Part shown: one piece after another, positions 18,059 through 25,517 of the stretch
How the letters are laid out: each line of letters begins with the position of its first letter
Numbering within the stretch: position 1 is the stretch's first letter
Source of the DNA: a virus
Direction: 5' to 3' (one strand)
DNA: 31,385 nt
Virus record (IMG/VR): IMGVR_UViG_3300035034_000238
Coordinates: 1 to 31,385 of that record
Notes under the pieces: model-generated
What the model was told of the DNA's origin: nothing
Seen by the model: the letters and a program-made list of their open reading frames with translations, nothing else
Databases searched by the model: none
Position numbers and translations under genes: made by a program

Positions 18059-19150
18059 ATGAAGTATGGTATATTTTATCTTCTGTTCTTTGTTTTTTCT
18101 ATCACTGCATTAAGTAATCCTAAAATGGATGCTTACTACGATAAACTCTATGCAGAAGAACAACTGGAAACTTTAAACACACAGAATAAAGAGTTCAAAG
18201 AAGCTTTGGGACATAGAGAATCAAGCATGCGTCCTGAGATCATAAACGGCATTGGAGCCATGGGTATTTGGCAGTTTATGCCTTACACCTTAAAAGACCT
18301 AGGCTTAGGTCACATAACACCTAATAAGTTTAGGCTACAGCCAGATATCTTTCCTGTCGAACTTCAGGAGTATGCATTGGATTTAAAAATAGAGAGAGAC
18401 TTGAAATTACTAACACATCAATGGTGGAGATTAGATAACAGTGTTAATTACATTGATAAGTATGTAGGTAAAGAGTTTTATGGAGTGAAGATATCACTCG
18501 CAGGTATTATAGCTGCATCGCACATCGCAGGAGCAGGAGGAGTGATAAAGTTTTTTGATTCCGCAGGATTTTATAATCCTCAAGATGTAAACAACACATC
18601 ACTACTACATTATCTGAGAGAGTTTTCTGAATATGGGTACCATCACAGAAATATAGTAAAATTAAAAAATGAAATTAAATGGTTGGAGAATTATCTAAAT
18701 TTATCGGAAGGTATAACCCTTTCATCAAAAGAATCAAAGTTGTCTTTAAGGGTGCTCAGTTCGAAAGACATGGTAACTGTATTGACATTAAACAACCGAG
18801 TAACTATACACCTAAGAGAGGTAAAGACATTGTTGGCATACCCCTTGGATTTAAAGCACAGTTACCCAAGTATTACAGAGGGGTTCTATCACTCAGGAGT
18901 TCTTCTCCATTTAGGTATTACATTAGTATGCCCAATGGCCATGGAGAGATTGAGTGGGATTACGCAGAAGAGTGGAGGGGAATTGTGGAGTTACACGAGA
19001 GAACGCCCACAATTAAGAAAGGATATCGAGTATTTCAATTCCATATTGAGCCCTTATGGGATGCTCCATGGTACGTTAAAATTACCGACATCTTTTCAGT
19101 ATTTAGGATTGAAGAGGTTGAGAAATTACTCACAACTCGGGGTGGGGTAG
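18059..19150 (+). CDS. Secreted lytic transglycosylase (SLT-like); frame runs on over the dUTPase gene
   Basis: The first 19 residues form a signal peptide or anchor (MKYGIFYLLFFVFSITALS). The catalytic part has GHRESSMRPEI with E54 as the likely acid/base, then GIGAMGIWQFMPYT (64-77), the classic SLT/Goose-lysozyme-like pattern, and HIAGAGG later. It would cleave peptidoglycan in the periplasm, for entry or release. The recognisable protein ends near residue 205 (base about 18,670). After that the frame stays open for some 150 more residues with off-frame composition, overlapping the dUTPase frame at 18679. A one-base change in the A6 run at 18664-18669 would end the protein within ten codons (TGA 18670-18672 or TAA 18696-18698 in the other frames). 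The true end is therefore uncertain. Confidence 0.8.
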   Translation: MKYGIFYLLFFVFSITALSNPKMDAYYDKLYAEEQLETLNTQNKEFKEALGHRESSMRPEIINGIGAMGIWQFMPYTLKDLGLGHITPNKFRLQPDIFPVELQEYALDLKIERDLKLLTHQWWRLDNSVNYIDKYVGKEFYGVKISLAGIIAASHIAGAGGVIKFFDSAGFYNPQDVNNTSLLHYLREFSEYGYHHRNIVKLKNEIKWLENYLNLSEGITLSSKESKLSLRVLSSKDMVTVLTLNNRVTIHLREVKTLLAYPLDLKHSYPSITEGFYHSGVLLHLGITLVCPMAMERLSGITQKSGGELWSYTRERPQLRKDIEYFNSILSPYGMLHGTLKLPTSFQYLGLKRLRNYSQLGVG

Positions 19151-19167
19151 GACACACAGGAAATTAG
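18679..19167 (+). CDS. dut: dUTPase (deoxyuridine 5'-triphosphate nucleotidohydrolase)
   Basis: The 162-residue protein shows the trimeric dUTPase motifs in order. IPLGFKAQLP leads to RSS at 73-75 (motif II). NGHGEIEWDYAEEWRG at 86-101 is motif III, with Asp94 and Tyr95 at the uracil-binding turn. KKGYRVFQF at 113-121 is motif IV, and the C-terminal TRGGVGHTGN (153-162) is the P-loop-like motif V. Motif I is divergent (CIDIK). It hydrolyses dUTP to dUMP, which feeds ThyX at 30063 and keeps uracil out of DNA. The frame is closed upstream by TGA 18670-18672, so ATG 18679, behind an A-rich leader, is the natural start. It lies wholly within the open transglycosylase frame except for its last 17 bases. 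Confidence 0.88.
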   Translation: MVGELSKFIGRYNPFIKRIKVVFKGAQFERHGNCIDIKQPSNYTPKRGKDIVGIPLGFKAQLPKYYRGVLSLRSSSPFRYYISMPNGHGEIEWDYAEEWRGIVELHERTPTIKKGYRVFQFHIEPLWDAPWYVKITDIFSVFRIEEVEKLLTTRGGVGHTGN

Positions 19168-19190
19168 TATTAACCAATAAAAAAGATTAT

Positions 19191-19364
19191 ATGAATTTAA
19201 CTGAAATCGTAATTGAACTCGTAGAGGTTATCTCCAGTTAAGTGGAAGCCTTTAATCTTGAAACTGAGAAAGCGCTTAACGGCAATAAAGCTGCTGCTGA
19301 GAGAGCACGGAAGATCAGTCTTAACCTTCTTAAGAAGCTTAGAGCTGAGAGTATGAGTGTATAA
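19191..19364 (+). pseudogene. Histone H1-like (Hc1-type) protein gene interrupted by an in-frame TAA
   Basis: From ATG 19191 the frame reads MNLTEIVIELVEVISS, then TAA at 19239-19241, then GTG and 39 further codons to TAA 19362-19364. The second part contains NGNKAAAERARKISLNLLKKL, close to the NGNKAAGxRARKxSLELxKLLKEFR signature of the small H1-like DNA-binding proteins of Bacteroidetes. Joined, the two parts make a product of normal size (about 56-57 residues). Either a nonsense mutation broke the gene, or it is read through, or translation reinitiates at the GTG directly after the stop and gives a 40-residue basic peptide. The function would be DNA compaction or binding. Confidence 0.6.
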
Positions 19365-19387
19365 AAACATTTTAAGTATTAAGAATT

Positions 19388-22075
19388 ATGGCACTATTAG
19401 ATACAACAACAATGTCAGGAACTGGTATTGTTAAGGAACTGGAAGAGTCAGCTTTAGGGCTGGTTCTCCAGAACCTTCAACAAGATCAATACCAATATCC
19501 TGAGAAATCTTTCATAAGAGAGATTGCCTCAAACGCAGTAGATGCTATTGAGGAGAAGAAGATGGCACGAAGTATATTGAAAGGAGAATCTATAATCTCA
19601 GATCATTATAGTGATATAGATTCAGAACTTACTAAAGATTCAAAGTTTAACCCAGATTATTACAATTTGGGTTTTTTGTCTCCACTCGACGAGATAACTA
19701 TCACGTACATAAATAAAGATAGGAGCGTCAGTAATAGGGACAGGATAATTATAGAAGATACAGGTGTAGGACTGGGCCATAATCGGCTTAAAGGATTCTT
19801 TCGCCCGGCATTTTCAACTAAAAGACTTAATCGTAATGCTTTAGGTAAATGGGGAATTGGAAGTAAATCTGGATTAGCTACAGGTGTTGAATCCTATCAG
19901 ATTACATCTCGTCATAACGGGAGAGAATTCCATTTTGATATTTATAACGATAGGTTCTATTCAACTGTACCCAAGTTTGACGACGAGGGTAATGCTACTG
20001 CTTTTGAAACATGGAAAGTTAAAATGTACACTGAGGATGGTGGTGTAGAAGACCAAGAGATACATATACATTACTTTGACACGGTTAAACCTAATGGTTT
20101 AATTGTACTTATGGATGTTAAAAACCCTCTTAGAAACAAAGCAAAGTACATTGACGCAGTAAAATCTCAATTAACTTATTTTAATTATGTAAGATTATTT
20201 GAGGAGTATGAAGCTGACAGCGATAGGAATTCAGAAACATTCTTTAAAACACGTATTTTATACGAGGACGAGTTTCTAGCTATACCTGAAGACAATTACC
20301 ATTCTGTCCCTCACTTAATTCTTAACGGAGTTAACTATGGAAAGATAGACTTTGGAGAAGCAGAGATGGACGAAAAGATTGGTAATGTGGGCATTAAGGG
20401 AGATCCTAGTGGTATTGATGTTAATCAGTCTCGGGAGCTAATTAGATACACAGCAAAATCACGAGAGTCCTTGAAAAAGTACTTAGAGAATGCTGTTATT
20501 GTGGCCCAAGACTATATCAATGTTAACATGGAAGCGTACCAATCTGACTTCCTAAAATGGATTCTGGCCTGTCGAGACATTAAGGCCAAAAACTCTAGGG
20601 ACAATGTATTCAGTAGGCTCTCTGGTTTAGCTGACCTCGACAAAGTAGAGTTCACATTCGCAGACACGGGTATAAAATTTTCGCAGTCAAACTTCAAGAA
20701 GATATTTGCAGGCTTTAGAGTTACTCGGGTGCAAGTATCTAAGTCTAAAGGTGCCTTTAAGACAACCACTACAGACATAGGATCATGGGAGTCATTCTCT
20801 CCTAGTACTGTGTACTATAGGAGCTCATCTGATTTTAGATACTCTTCTATTCTAATGGGGTATATATCAGAACAACAGGAATACAAACCGGATCTGGCGG
20901 ATCAAAATGAAATCTCTCATGTGTATCTTATAACTCCAATTAAGGACTATAGTACCCTTGAGATTAAGGAGGTTTCAACAGCCACAGAAGTAAAGAAACT
21001 CTTACTTGAGTCCTCTGTAGGTATTTTAGAAGATGTAGTTGTTCCTCAGGAATATATTGATGAAGTAGCAGAGAGTCAACGGAATCTTGATAAGGAAATA
21101 GCCAAAGAAAAAGAATACTCAGCAATGTCTGAAAAAGAAATCAGAGACAGAGACGGATGTGTATTATATCATGACTTTAAAGTAGCTGATTTTGGTAACT
21201 ACAGAAATAGTCCTCGAGTAATCAAAGATTTCAGAATTTCACGGACACGTAGGGAAATTTCCATTGAGGATATGAAGAATACATTCTCTAAGCAAACAAC
21301 CATTTATGGTACGTTAGAGGATATTCCATTGCTGAAAACTCTTCTCCATTGGATAGATAAATACGAACGTACAGAATCCCCCTCTGTGTTCGCACTCTCA
21401 TCTAAAAGATTGCAGATTATAGTAGTATCTAAAAATATAGTAAAGTATTTAGACAAACATGCCACCCACGTCAAACGTGCTTTGCAAGATGTGCAAGGTA
21501 GAAAACTATCGGTAATGAGCGCAGTAAGAAAGTATAACACAGCAAGTCAATTTAGACATGTTATAAAATCATTTGACTTCCAATTTCTTCATTTATTTGA
21601 AGAGATAGATAAGGAAGCATTTGATACATACAATATGCTTATTGATTACACACAAAGCAATGGCTTTAATAAGCCTGCCATTACAAAGGTCCCAGGAGTA
21701 GAGAGTATAGAAGAGTACATGGATAAGATCAGAGATTTTCAACTATTCTTAATAGACAACTCGGATCCAAAAGTGGTGTCAGAAAAATCTAAAGAATTGT
21801 TTAATAATCCTGACTTAAACTCTTGTGATTCTGTTGATATTGAGGTATATTCGAAGTTCAAAGCGTTAGAAAATTACGTAGAAGGCATGAAGAAAATGTT
21901 TATGTCTACATCCCAACTAATAGACAGATGGTCTGGAATAGATATTTCTTTTGATGCAGAATCATTTAGAGAGTATATCGTATTGAAAGGTATTCCAAAC
22001 TTTATTGAGTTTGAAAAGTCATGGGATATTGAGTTAAAGGTAGATGAGTACAAGAAAAATCGACAGCAAGACTAA
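19388..22075 (+). CDS. GHKL/HSP90-like ATPase, rIIA-like protein
   Basis: The 895-residue protein has the Bergerat ATP-binding fold. The N box is FIREIASNAVDA (E45, N49), the G1 box EDTGVGLG (123-130, D124), and the G2 box GKWGIGSKSG (153-162). The remaining 700 residues are mixed helical regions without other recognised domains. Size, architecture and the gene that follows (rIIB-like) identify it as a relative of the T4 rIIA protein, which with rIIB protects infection against exclusion systems such as RexAB; the biochemical action is not settled. A link to DNA topology (GyrB/MutL fold) is less likely given the partner. Leader: TTTTAAGTATTAAGAATT before the ATG. Confidence 0.75.
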   Translation: MALLDTTTMSGTGIVKELEESALGLVLQNLQQDQYQYPEKSFIREIASNAVDAIEEKKMARSILKGESIISDHYSDIDSELTKDSKFNPDYYNLGFLSPLDEITITYINKDRSVSNRDRIIIEDTGVGLGHNRLKGFFRPAFSTKRLNRNALGKWGIGSKSGLATGVESYQITSRHNGREFHFDIYNDRFYSTVPKFDDEGNATAFETWKVKMYTEDGGVEDQEIHIHYFDTVKPNGLIVLMDVKNPLRNKAKYIDAVKSQLTYFNYVRLFEEYEADSDRNSETFFKTRILYEDEFLAIPEDNYHSVPHLILNGVNYGKIDFGEAEMDEKIGNVGIKGDPSGIDVNQSRELIRYTAKSRESLKKYLENAVIVAQDYINVNMEAYQSDFLKWILACRDIKAKNSRDNVFSRLSGLADLDKVEFTFADTGIKFSQSNFKKIFAGFRVTRVQVSKSKGAFKTTTTDIGSWESFSPSTVYYRSSSDFRYSSILMGYISEQQEYKPDLADQNEISHVYLITPIKDYSTLEIKEVSTATEVKKLLLESSVGILEDVVVPQEYIDEVAESQRNLDKEIAKEKEYSAMSEKEIRDRDGCVLYHDFKVADFGNYRNSPRVIKDFRISRTRREISIEDMKNTFSKQTTIYGTLEDIPLLKTLLHWIDKYERTESPSVFALSSKRLQIIVVSKNIVKYLDKHATHVKRALQDVQGRKLSVMSAVRKYNTASQFRHVIKSFDFQFLHLFEEIDKEAFDTYNMLIDYTQSNGFNKPAITKVPGVESIEEYMDKIRDFQLFLIDNSDPKVVSEKSKELFNNPDLNSCDSVDIEVYSKFKALENYVEGMKKMFMSTSQLIDRWSGIDISFDAESFREYIVLKGIPNFIEFEKSWDIELKVDEYKKNRQQD

Positions 22076-22100
22076 CATTCACATTTTAAATTTTACAATT

Positions 22101-23321
22101 ATGATTACAGTAAACACAGACAAAGAGACTTTCATCAGTGGAAGTTACAACGGTAAGAATTTTAGAATTCCTTTCACCGCAGAGACATTTACCGTCTTAA
22201 AGGACCTTGAATTAAGAGCCAACGACACTAATGACTTTAAAGAGTACATGGAGATTATTGAGAAGTTCAGCGAGTCTATTAAGTATGACTACAAGTCAGA
22301 TGTAGCCAATGTTGTAGATAACATTGTGTATGTACTTGCCACAGACTCTTATCACATCTCAGTTGATGGACAAGTTTTAAAATCTGTAAAGATTCCTGAT
22401 GTTATCATGGATCTTATTCTCGATAATGTGGAGCGTGACATTGAGTCTACTCCTATTATCAAAGCATGTATGAGATTTCTTCTCAATCCAAAACCTACTC
22501 AAGAAAGGTTTAACATGTTTGCTAACTATATTACGCAGACATTCACAGATAGTGCTGAAGTTGAGCGTCTAATGGAAGAGGAAGGTCTTGATATTAAAGT
22601 GGCTGAAGAGATAGCTACCTACTCTGATCTTCAGATAACCACTGAAGGATATCTACGTACCTCCAAGGTAGTAGATGAGATCACTGAGAAATGGTCCATT
22701 AAACACAGTGAAGATGGTAAGCCTATTCTCGATGAGTTTGATAATCCTATCAAAGAGAAGGTACCTCGATATGCCACTGCGTACGAAATCAATGAGGAAA
22801 CTGGTGAGGTTACTAAGGTCACTGAGTACCCAGAATATCTGGAAGATCGTAGATTTGAGCCCGCTATTTATACTCATGGGGATAATTTCTTCTCTGGAGG
22901 AGTTCTTGGGTACAAATATGAAATTGGTAAGTTAGCAGATCTTCCCTCGTGGAATTTTGTTGACATGAATGATGGCAACAAACATCAGAAAGGTTTACAT
23001 ACAGGAGGTCTTAGCTACATTAAAGGTTATTACAGAGAAGGACGCAATGAGATCTTAGATGTATTCGTATGTCCGTCTCAGATTGCTAAATTCACAGACG
23101 AAGGTCTTGGAGAAATGACCTGCAAAGGGTTCTATATTTACGGGGCTTCTCGTATGAAAGGAAACCTTCGTAGTATCTACCACACCAGTTCCTATACTAC
23201 TCTTCTTAAAGGAGAACTTGAGGAACAGTTGGTGGAGATTGCAGCTGCTCTTGATGTTGAATTACAAGAAAAAATAGATGAAAGTGCAGTTAGGTACTCG
23301 TTGATTGACTCAGTGAAGTAA
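22101..23321 (+). CDS. rIIB-like protein
   Basis: The frame opens at 22044, but those 19 codons overlap the preceding gene. ATG 22101 follows a typical leader (CATTTTAAATTTTACAATT), so I start there, giving 406 residues. The C-terminal domain has the rIIB pattern. A GDNFFSGG segment is followed by KGLHTGGLSYI (GLH at 298-300) and then by ILDVFVCPSQIAKF, which matches the rIIB order of GLHV, the strand with VNP-DVV and the CRYY end. The N-terminal part is helical and acidic. With the rIIA-like ATPase immediately upstream it forms a conserved pair. The gene ends 20 bp before an intrinsic terminator. Confidence 0.7.
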   Translation: MITVNTDKETFISGSYNGKNFRIPFTAETFTVLKDLELRANDTNDFKEYMEIIEKFSESIKYDYKSDVANVVDNIVYVLATDSYHISVDGQVLKSVKIPDVIMDLILDNVERDIESTPIIKACMRFLLNPKPTQERFNMFANYITQTFTDSAEVERLMEEEGLDIKVAEEIATYSDLQITTEGYLRTSKVVDEITEKWSIKHSEDGKPILDEFDNPIKEKVPRYATAYEINEETGEVTKVTEYPEYLEDRRFEPAIYTHGDNFFSGGVLGYKYEIGKLADLPSWNFVDMNDGNKHQKGLHTGGLSYIKGYYREGRNEILDVFVCPSQIAKFTDEGLGEMTCKGFYIYGASRMKGNLRSIYHTSSYTTLLKGELEEQLVEIAAALDVELQEKIDESAVRYSLIDSVK

Positions 23322-23340
23322 AATATAAGTTTATATGTTG

Positions 23341-23374
23341 AAGGGAAGAGCTTAGGTTCTTCCCTTTTTTTTTT
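23341..23374 (+). terminator. Rho-independent terminator after the rIIA/rIIB genes
   Basis: AAGGGAAGA (23341-23349) pairs perfectly with TCTTCCCTT (23358-23366) around an eight-base loop, and a run of ten T follows (23365-23374). It lies 20 bp after the rIIB-like stop and ends the first operon; the nuclease gene starts 18 bp later. Confidence 0.9.
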
Positions 23375-23391
23375 ATTTTATTTTAAATAAT

Positions 23392-23841
23392 ATGGGAAGT
23401 TCAAGAAATAGAGTGGCTGGCCATAACTGGGAGAGAGTTTGTGCCCAGAAGTGGAGAAGTATGGGATATTTAGGAGTGTTAACATCTCGAGAGTGTAGTA
23501 GATTACGAGATTCTCAAAAAGTTGATTTATCTAATGCAGATGAGGATGTAGATGGGAGACTCCCGTACAATATACAATGTAAGACATTGTCATCCTCAGC
23601 ACCATACTCAAAGCTATTGAAAGAATTAGAAGAAAATAATAAGGGCCCTCAAATAAATGTCGTAGTTCATAAGATGACTAAGAAATCTGGGGTTAAGTTT
23701 ATGACTGTCGGTGAGTATGCAATTCTAAATCTGACTGACTTCTACCGTATGGCAGAAAAGATTTTACATTATGAAACAGCTCTTACTGAGTCCGGTGCTA
23801 GTAACGATTTTATGAATGATACAATAAACAAGAAACTATGA
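23392..23841 (+). CDS. PD-(D/E)XK nuclease (Holliday junction resolvase-like)
   Basis: The 149-residue protein starts with a basic helix (SSRNRVAGHNWERVCAQKW) holding E14. A strand-turn segment follows with D45 in KVDL and the catalytic triplet Q62-C63-K64 in PYNIQCKT. The D-(x)n-Q-x-K arrangement is a variant of PD-(D/E)XK with Gln for Glu. Size and layout are like phage and archaeal resolvases, so it probably cuts branched recombination or replication DNA before packaging. Its stop overlaps the next start by 4 bp (ATGA), coupling it to the flap nuclease. Confidence 0.75.
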   Translation: MGSSRNRVAGHNWERVCAQKWRSMGYLGVLTSRECSRLRDSQKVDLSNADEDVDGRLPYNIQCKTLSSSAPYSKLLKELEENNKGPQINVVVHKMTKKSGVKFMTVGEYAILNLTDFYRMAEKILHYETALTESGASNDFMNDTINKKL

Positions 23842-24722
23842 AAATAAACTTGTTGGATGCTGATAGCATTATACACATAGTAGCATATCATTATGCTGCT
23901 CCCCAATCCTTTAAAGACCTACTGGTAGATGATTCACCAGAGGAACAAGAAAAAATACTTATGGAGTTCTACAATAATAGTTCTCCAGTACCAGTGATAG
24001 AACATGTAGACTCTTTCTTGAGAAGCATATTTGCTGCTACAGGATCTACACATTACCATGGGTTTCTTGGACATAGGGCTGGATCTGGTACATTTAGACA
24101 TGCGCTCGGAGTCACTAAACCATACAAAGGAAATAGGAAGTTCTCACCTCATTGGACTAAGTTTTGGAAACCCATAATCATAGAGCATATGGTTACTAAA
24201 TGGGGATTTATAGAACTATCTAATATAGAGGCTGATGATGCCTGTGCAATATTTGCTGCCCATTATCGTAAGTTAGGTATTCAGTATATAGTCTCATCTC
24301 CAGATAAAGACCTACGTCAAATTGAAGGAGATCATTATGATTACAAAAAGTTGGAATCTGAGCATATCAATCGTAAAGAAAGCTTAATTAATTTGTACTC
24401 CCAGGTCTTGATAGGTGACTCAACAGACAATATAGGGGGTTGTCCCAAGGTTGGTACTAAATCACCTTTGTTAAATAACCTTAAAGACTTTGAGACTAGG
24501 GAAGAAATGTATTCCTTTGTGCAGAAAGTGTATAAGGATAAAAATGCTTCAGATATATTAGAAGAGCAGATATCTTTAGTGTATATGTTGGAAGAGCCTG
24601 ATGGTATTGATATCATAAAGTTTCCATTACCAATACCTTACTCAAAAGAAGGAGAAGCTCCAATAGAAATAACTCAGGAAGACAAGATTATTCTCCCACC
24701 AGTTCAATCATTTAAACAATAA
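23838..24722 (+). CDS. 5'-3' exonuclease / flap endonuclease (FEN/PIN-like)
   Basis: The 294-residue protein has the metal-binding acidic residues of the family in order: D7 and D9 (LLDADS), E131-A-D133-D134 (IEADDACA), D156 and D158 (SSPDKDLRQ), and D194/D197 in IGDSTDNIGG. PKVGTK follows as the helix-hairpin-helix DNA-binding loop. KPYKGNRK (about 95-102) provides the basic arch residues. It removes RNA primers and 5' flaps and supplies the 5' nuclease missing from the phage polymerase; the ligase at 28213 then seals the nick. It overlaps the upstream nuclease gene by 4 bp. Confidence 0.9.
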   Translation: MKINLLDADSIIHIVAYHYAAPQSFKDLLVDDSPEEQEKILMEFYNNSSPVPVIEHVDSFLRSIFAATGSTHYHGFLGHRAGSGTFRHALGVTKPYKGNRKFSPHWTKFWKPIIIEHMVTKWGFIELSNIEADDACAIFAAHYRKLGIQYIVSSPDKDLRQIEGDHYDYKKLESEHINRKESLINLYSQVLIGDSTDNIGGCPKVGTKSPLLNNLKDFETREEMYSFVQKVYKDKNASDILEEQISLVYMLEEPDGIDIIKFPLPIPYSKEGEAPIEITQEDKIILPPVQSFKQ

Positions 24723-24725
24723 ACT

Positions 24726-25232
24726 ATGGATGATTTAGATTATGGTAACACACATAACATTGTCACCTACTATATCTTACCTCTCCTAAAATTTAATTAC
24801 AAAACATTTGGTCATTACTATATGACAACCGAGTTATTCCCAAGCCTGGACGGCATTAAATTAAAGCTTATGTCTGGTTGCAGAGAGGAGTTTTGGAAGC
24901 ATGATAATTACGAAGTGGATTACTCTGTAGAAAATGAAACTCATGCAATATTTAGTATACCTAGGGAGTTTAAGGATGATGTTGTTCTAATCAGTCAAGG
25001 AAAGTATTCCAAGATTAGTGATAGAGCAAAGTTAATGATTAAAAACCACTCTGGGTTAATGTATAAATCAAAGATTGATAATGTTATAGTTTCAGATAAA
25101 TTATTAATGGTGTTGGATAAAGATCCTATCCTTAAACAGTGGATTGAAAAAGAAGCTAAGGTTAGGGTAGGCAAAGAAGTAGAACTATATTATTTACCAG
25201 AAACAGAAAATATATATGTTAGAGATGAATGA
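24726..25232 (+). CDS. Unknown protein, 168 aa
   Basis: A mixed alpha/beta soluble protein with no signal peptide or membrane segment. The most conserved-looking stretch is YYMTTELFPSLDGIKLKLMSG, followed by a beta-rich middle and a basic helical C-terminal part (WIEKEAKVRVGKEVELYYLP). It starts three bases after the exonuclease stop and overlaps the next gene by 17 bp, so it belongs to the same translational unit. No family is recognised; a replication accessory is possible by context. Confidence 0.65.
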   Translation: MDDLDYGNTHNIVTYYILPLLKFNYKTFGHYYMTTELFPSLDGIKLKLMSGCREEFWKHDNYEVDYSVENETHAIFSIPREFKDDVVLISQGKYSKISDRAKLMIKNHSGLMYKSKIDNVIVSDKLLMVLDKDPILKQWIEKEAKVRVGKEVELYYLPETENIYVRDE

Positions 25233-25515
25233 ACTTGAAAAAATGGCATTTAAAATATATGCCGAGTTAGTTGTAAACAAAGAATTTATACCTGAGATAA
25301 TTGATGAGGACGTAGTCCTAAGTGATGTAGGAGATTATGTACAAGGACTTTCAGGACATTACAATTTTAAGGATTTTAATCATATGTTTGGTCTGGATAA
25401 AACACCGAAGCCAAAAACCTATATGGTAATCACAACTTTTAGGCAAAGGCTTGTAAGATCTGCGTTCGATATGGCCAGAGATTTTCTAATTTATAGTGTC
25501 AAATACAATAAATAA
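25216..25515 (+). CDS. Unknown protein, 99 aa
   Basis: The gene starts inside the preceding one (17-bp overlap) at an ATG behind AGAAAATATAT; a second in-frame ATG at 25225 is an alternative. The N-terminal half is acidic (EIIDEDVVLSDVGDY) and the C-terminal half basic and helical (TTFRQRLVRSAFDMARDF). It ends two bases before the ribonucleotide reductase start. The family is not recognised and nothing links it directly to the reductase beyond position. Confidence 0.6.
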   Translation: MLEMNELEKMAFKIYAELVVNKEFIPEIIDEDVVLSDVGDYVQGLSGHYNFKDFNHMFGLDKTPKPKTYMVITTFRQRLVRSAFDMARDFLIYSVKYNK

Positions 25516-25517
25516 AT

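Noticed and set aside
19239-19241. TAA used as a sense codon in this phage
   Set aside because: TAA ends most genes here at sensible places, so a general recoding is not supported; local readthrough remains open.
22044-22100. Earlier ATG for the rIIB-like gene
   Set aside because: It overlaps the rIIA-like gene end by 32 bp and adds off-frame-looking residues, while ATG 22101 has the usual A/T-rich leader.
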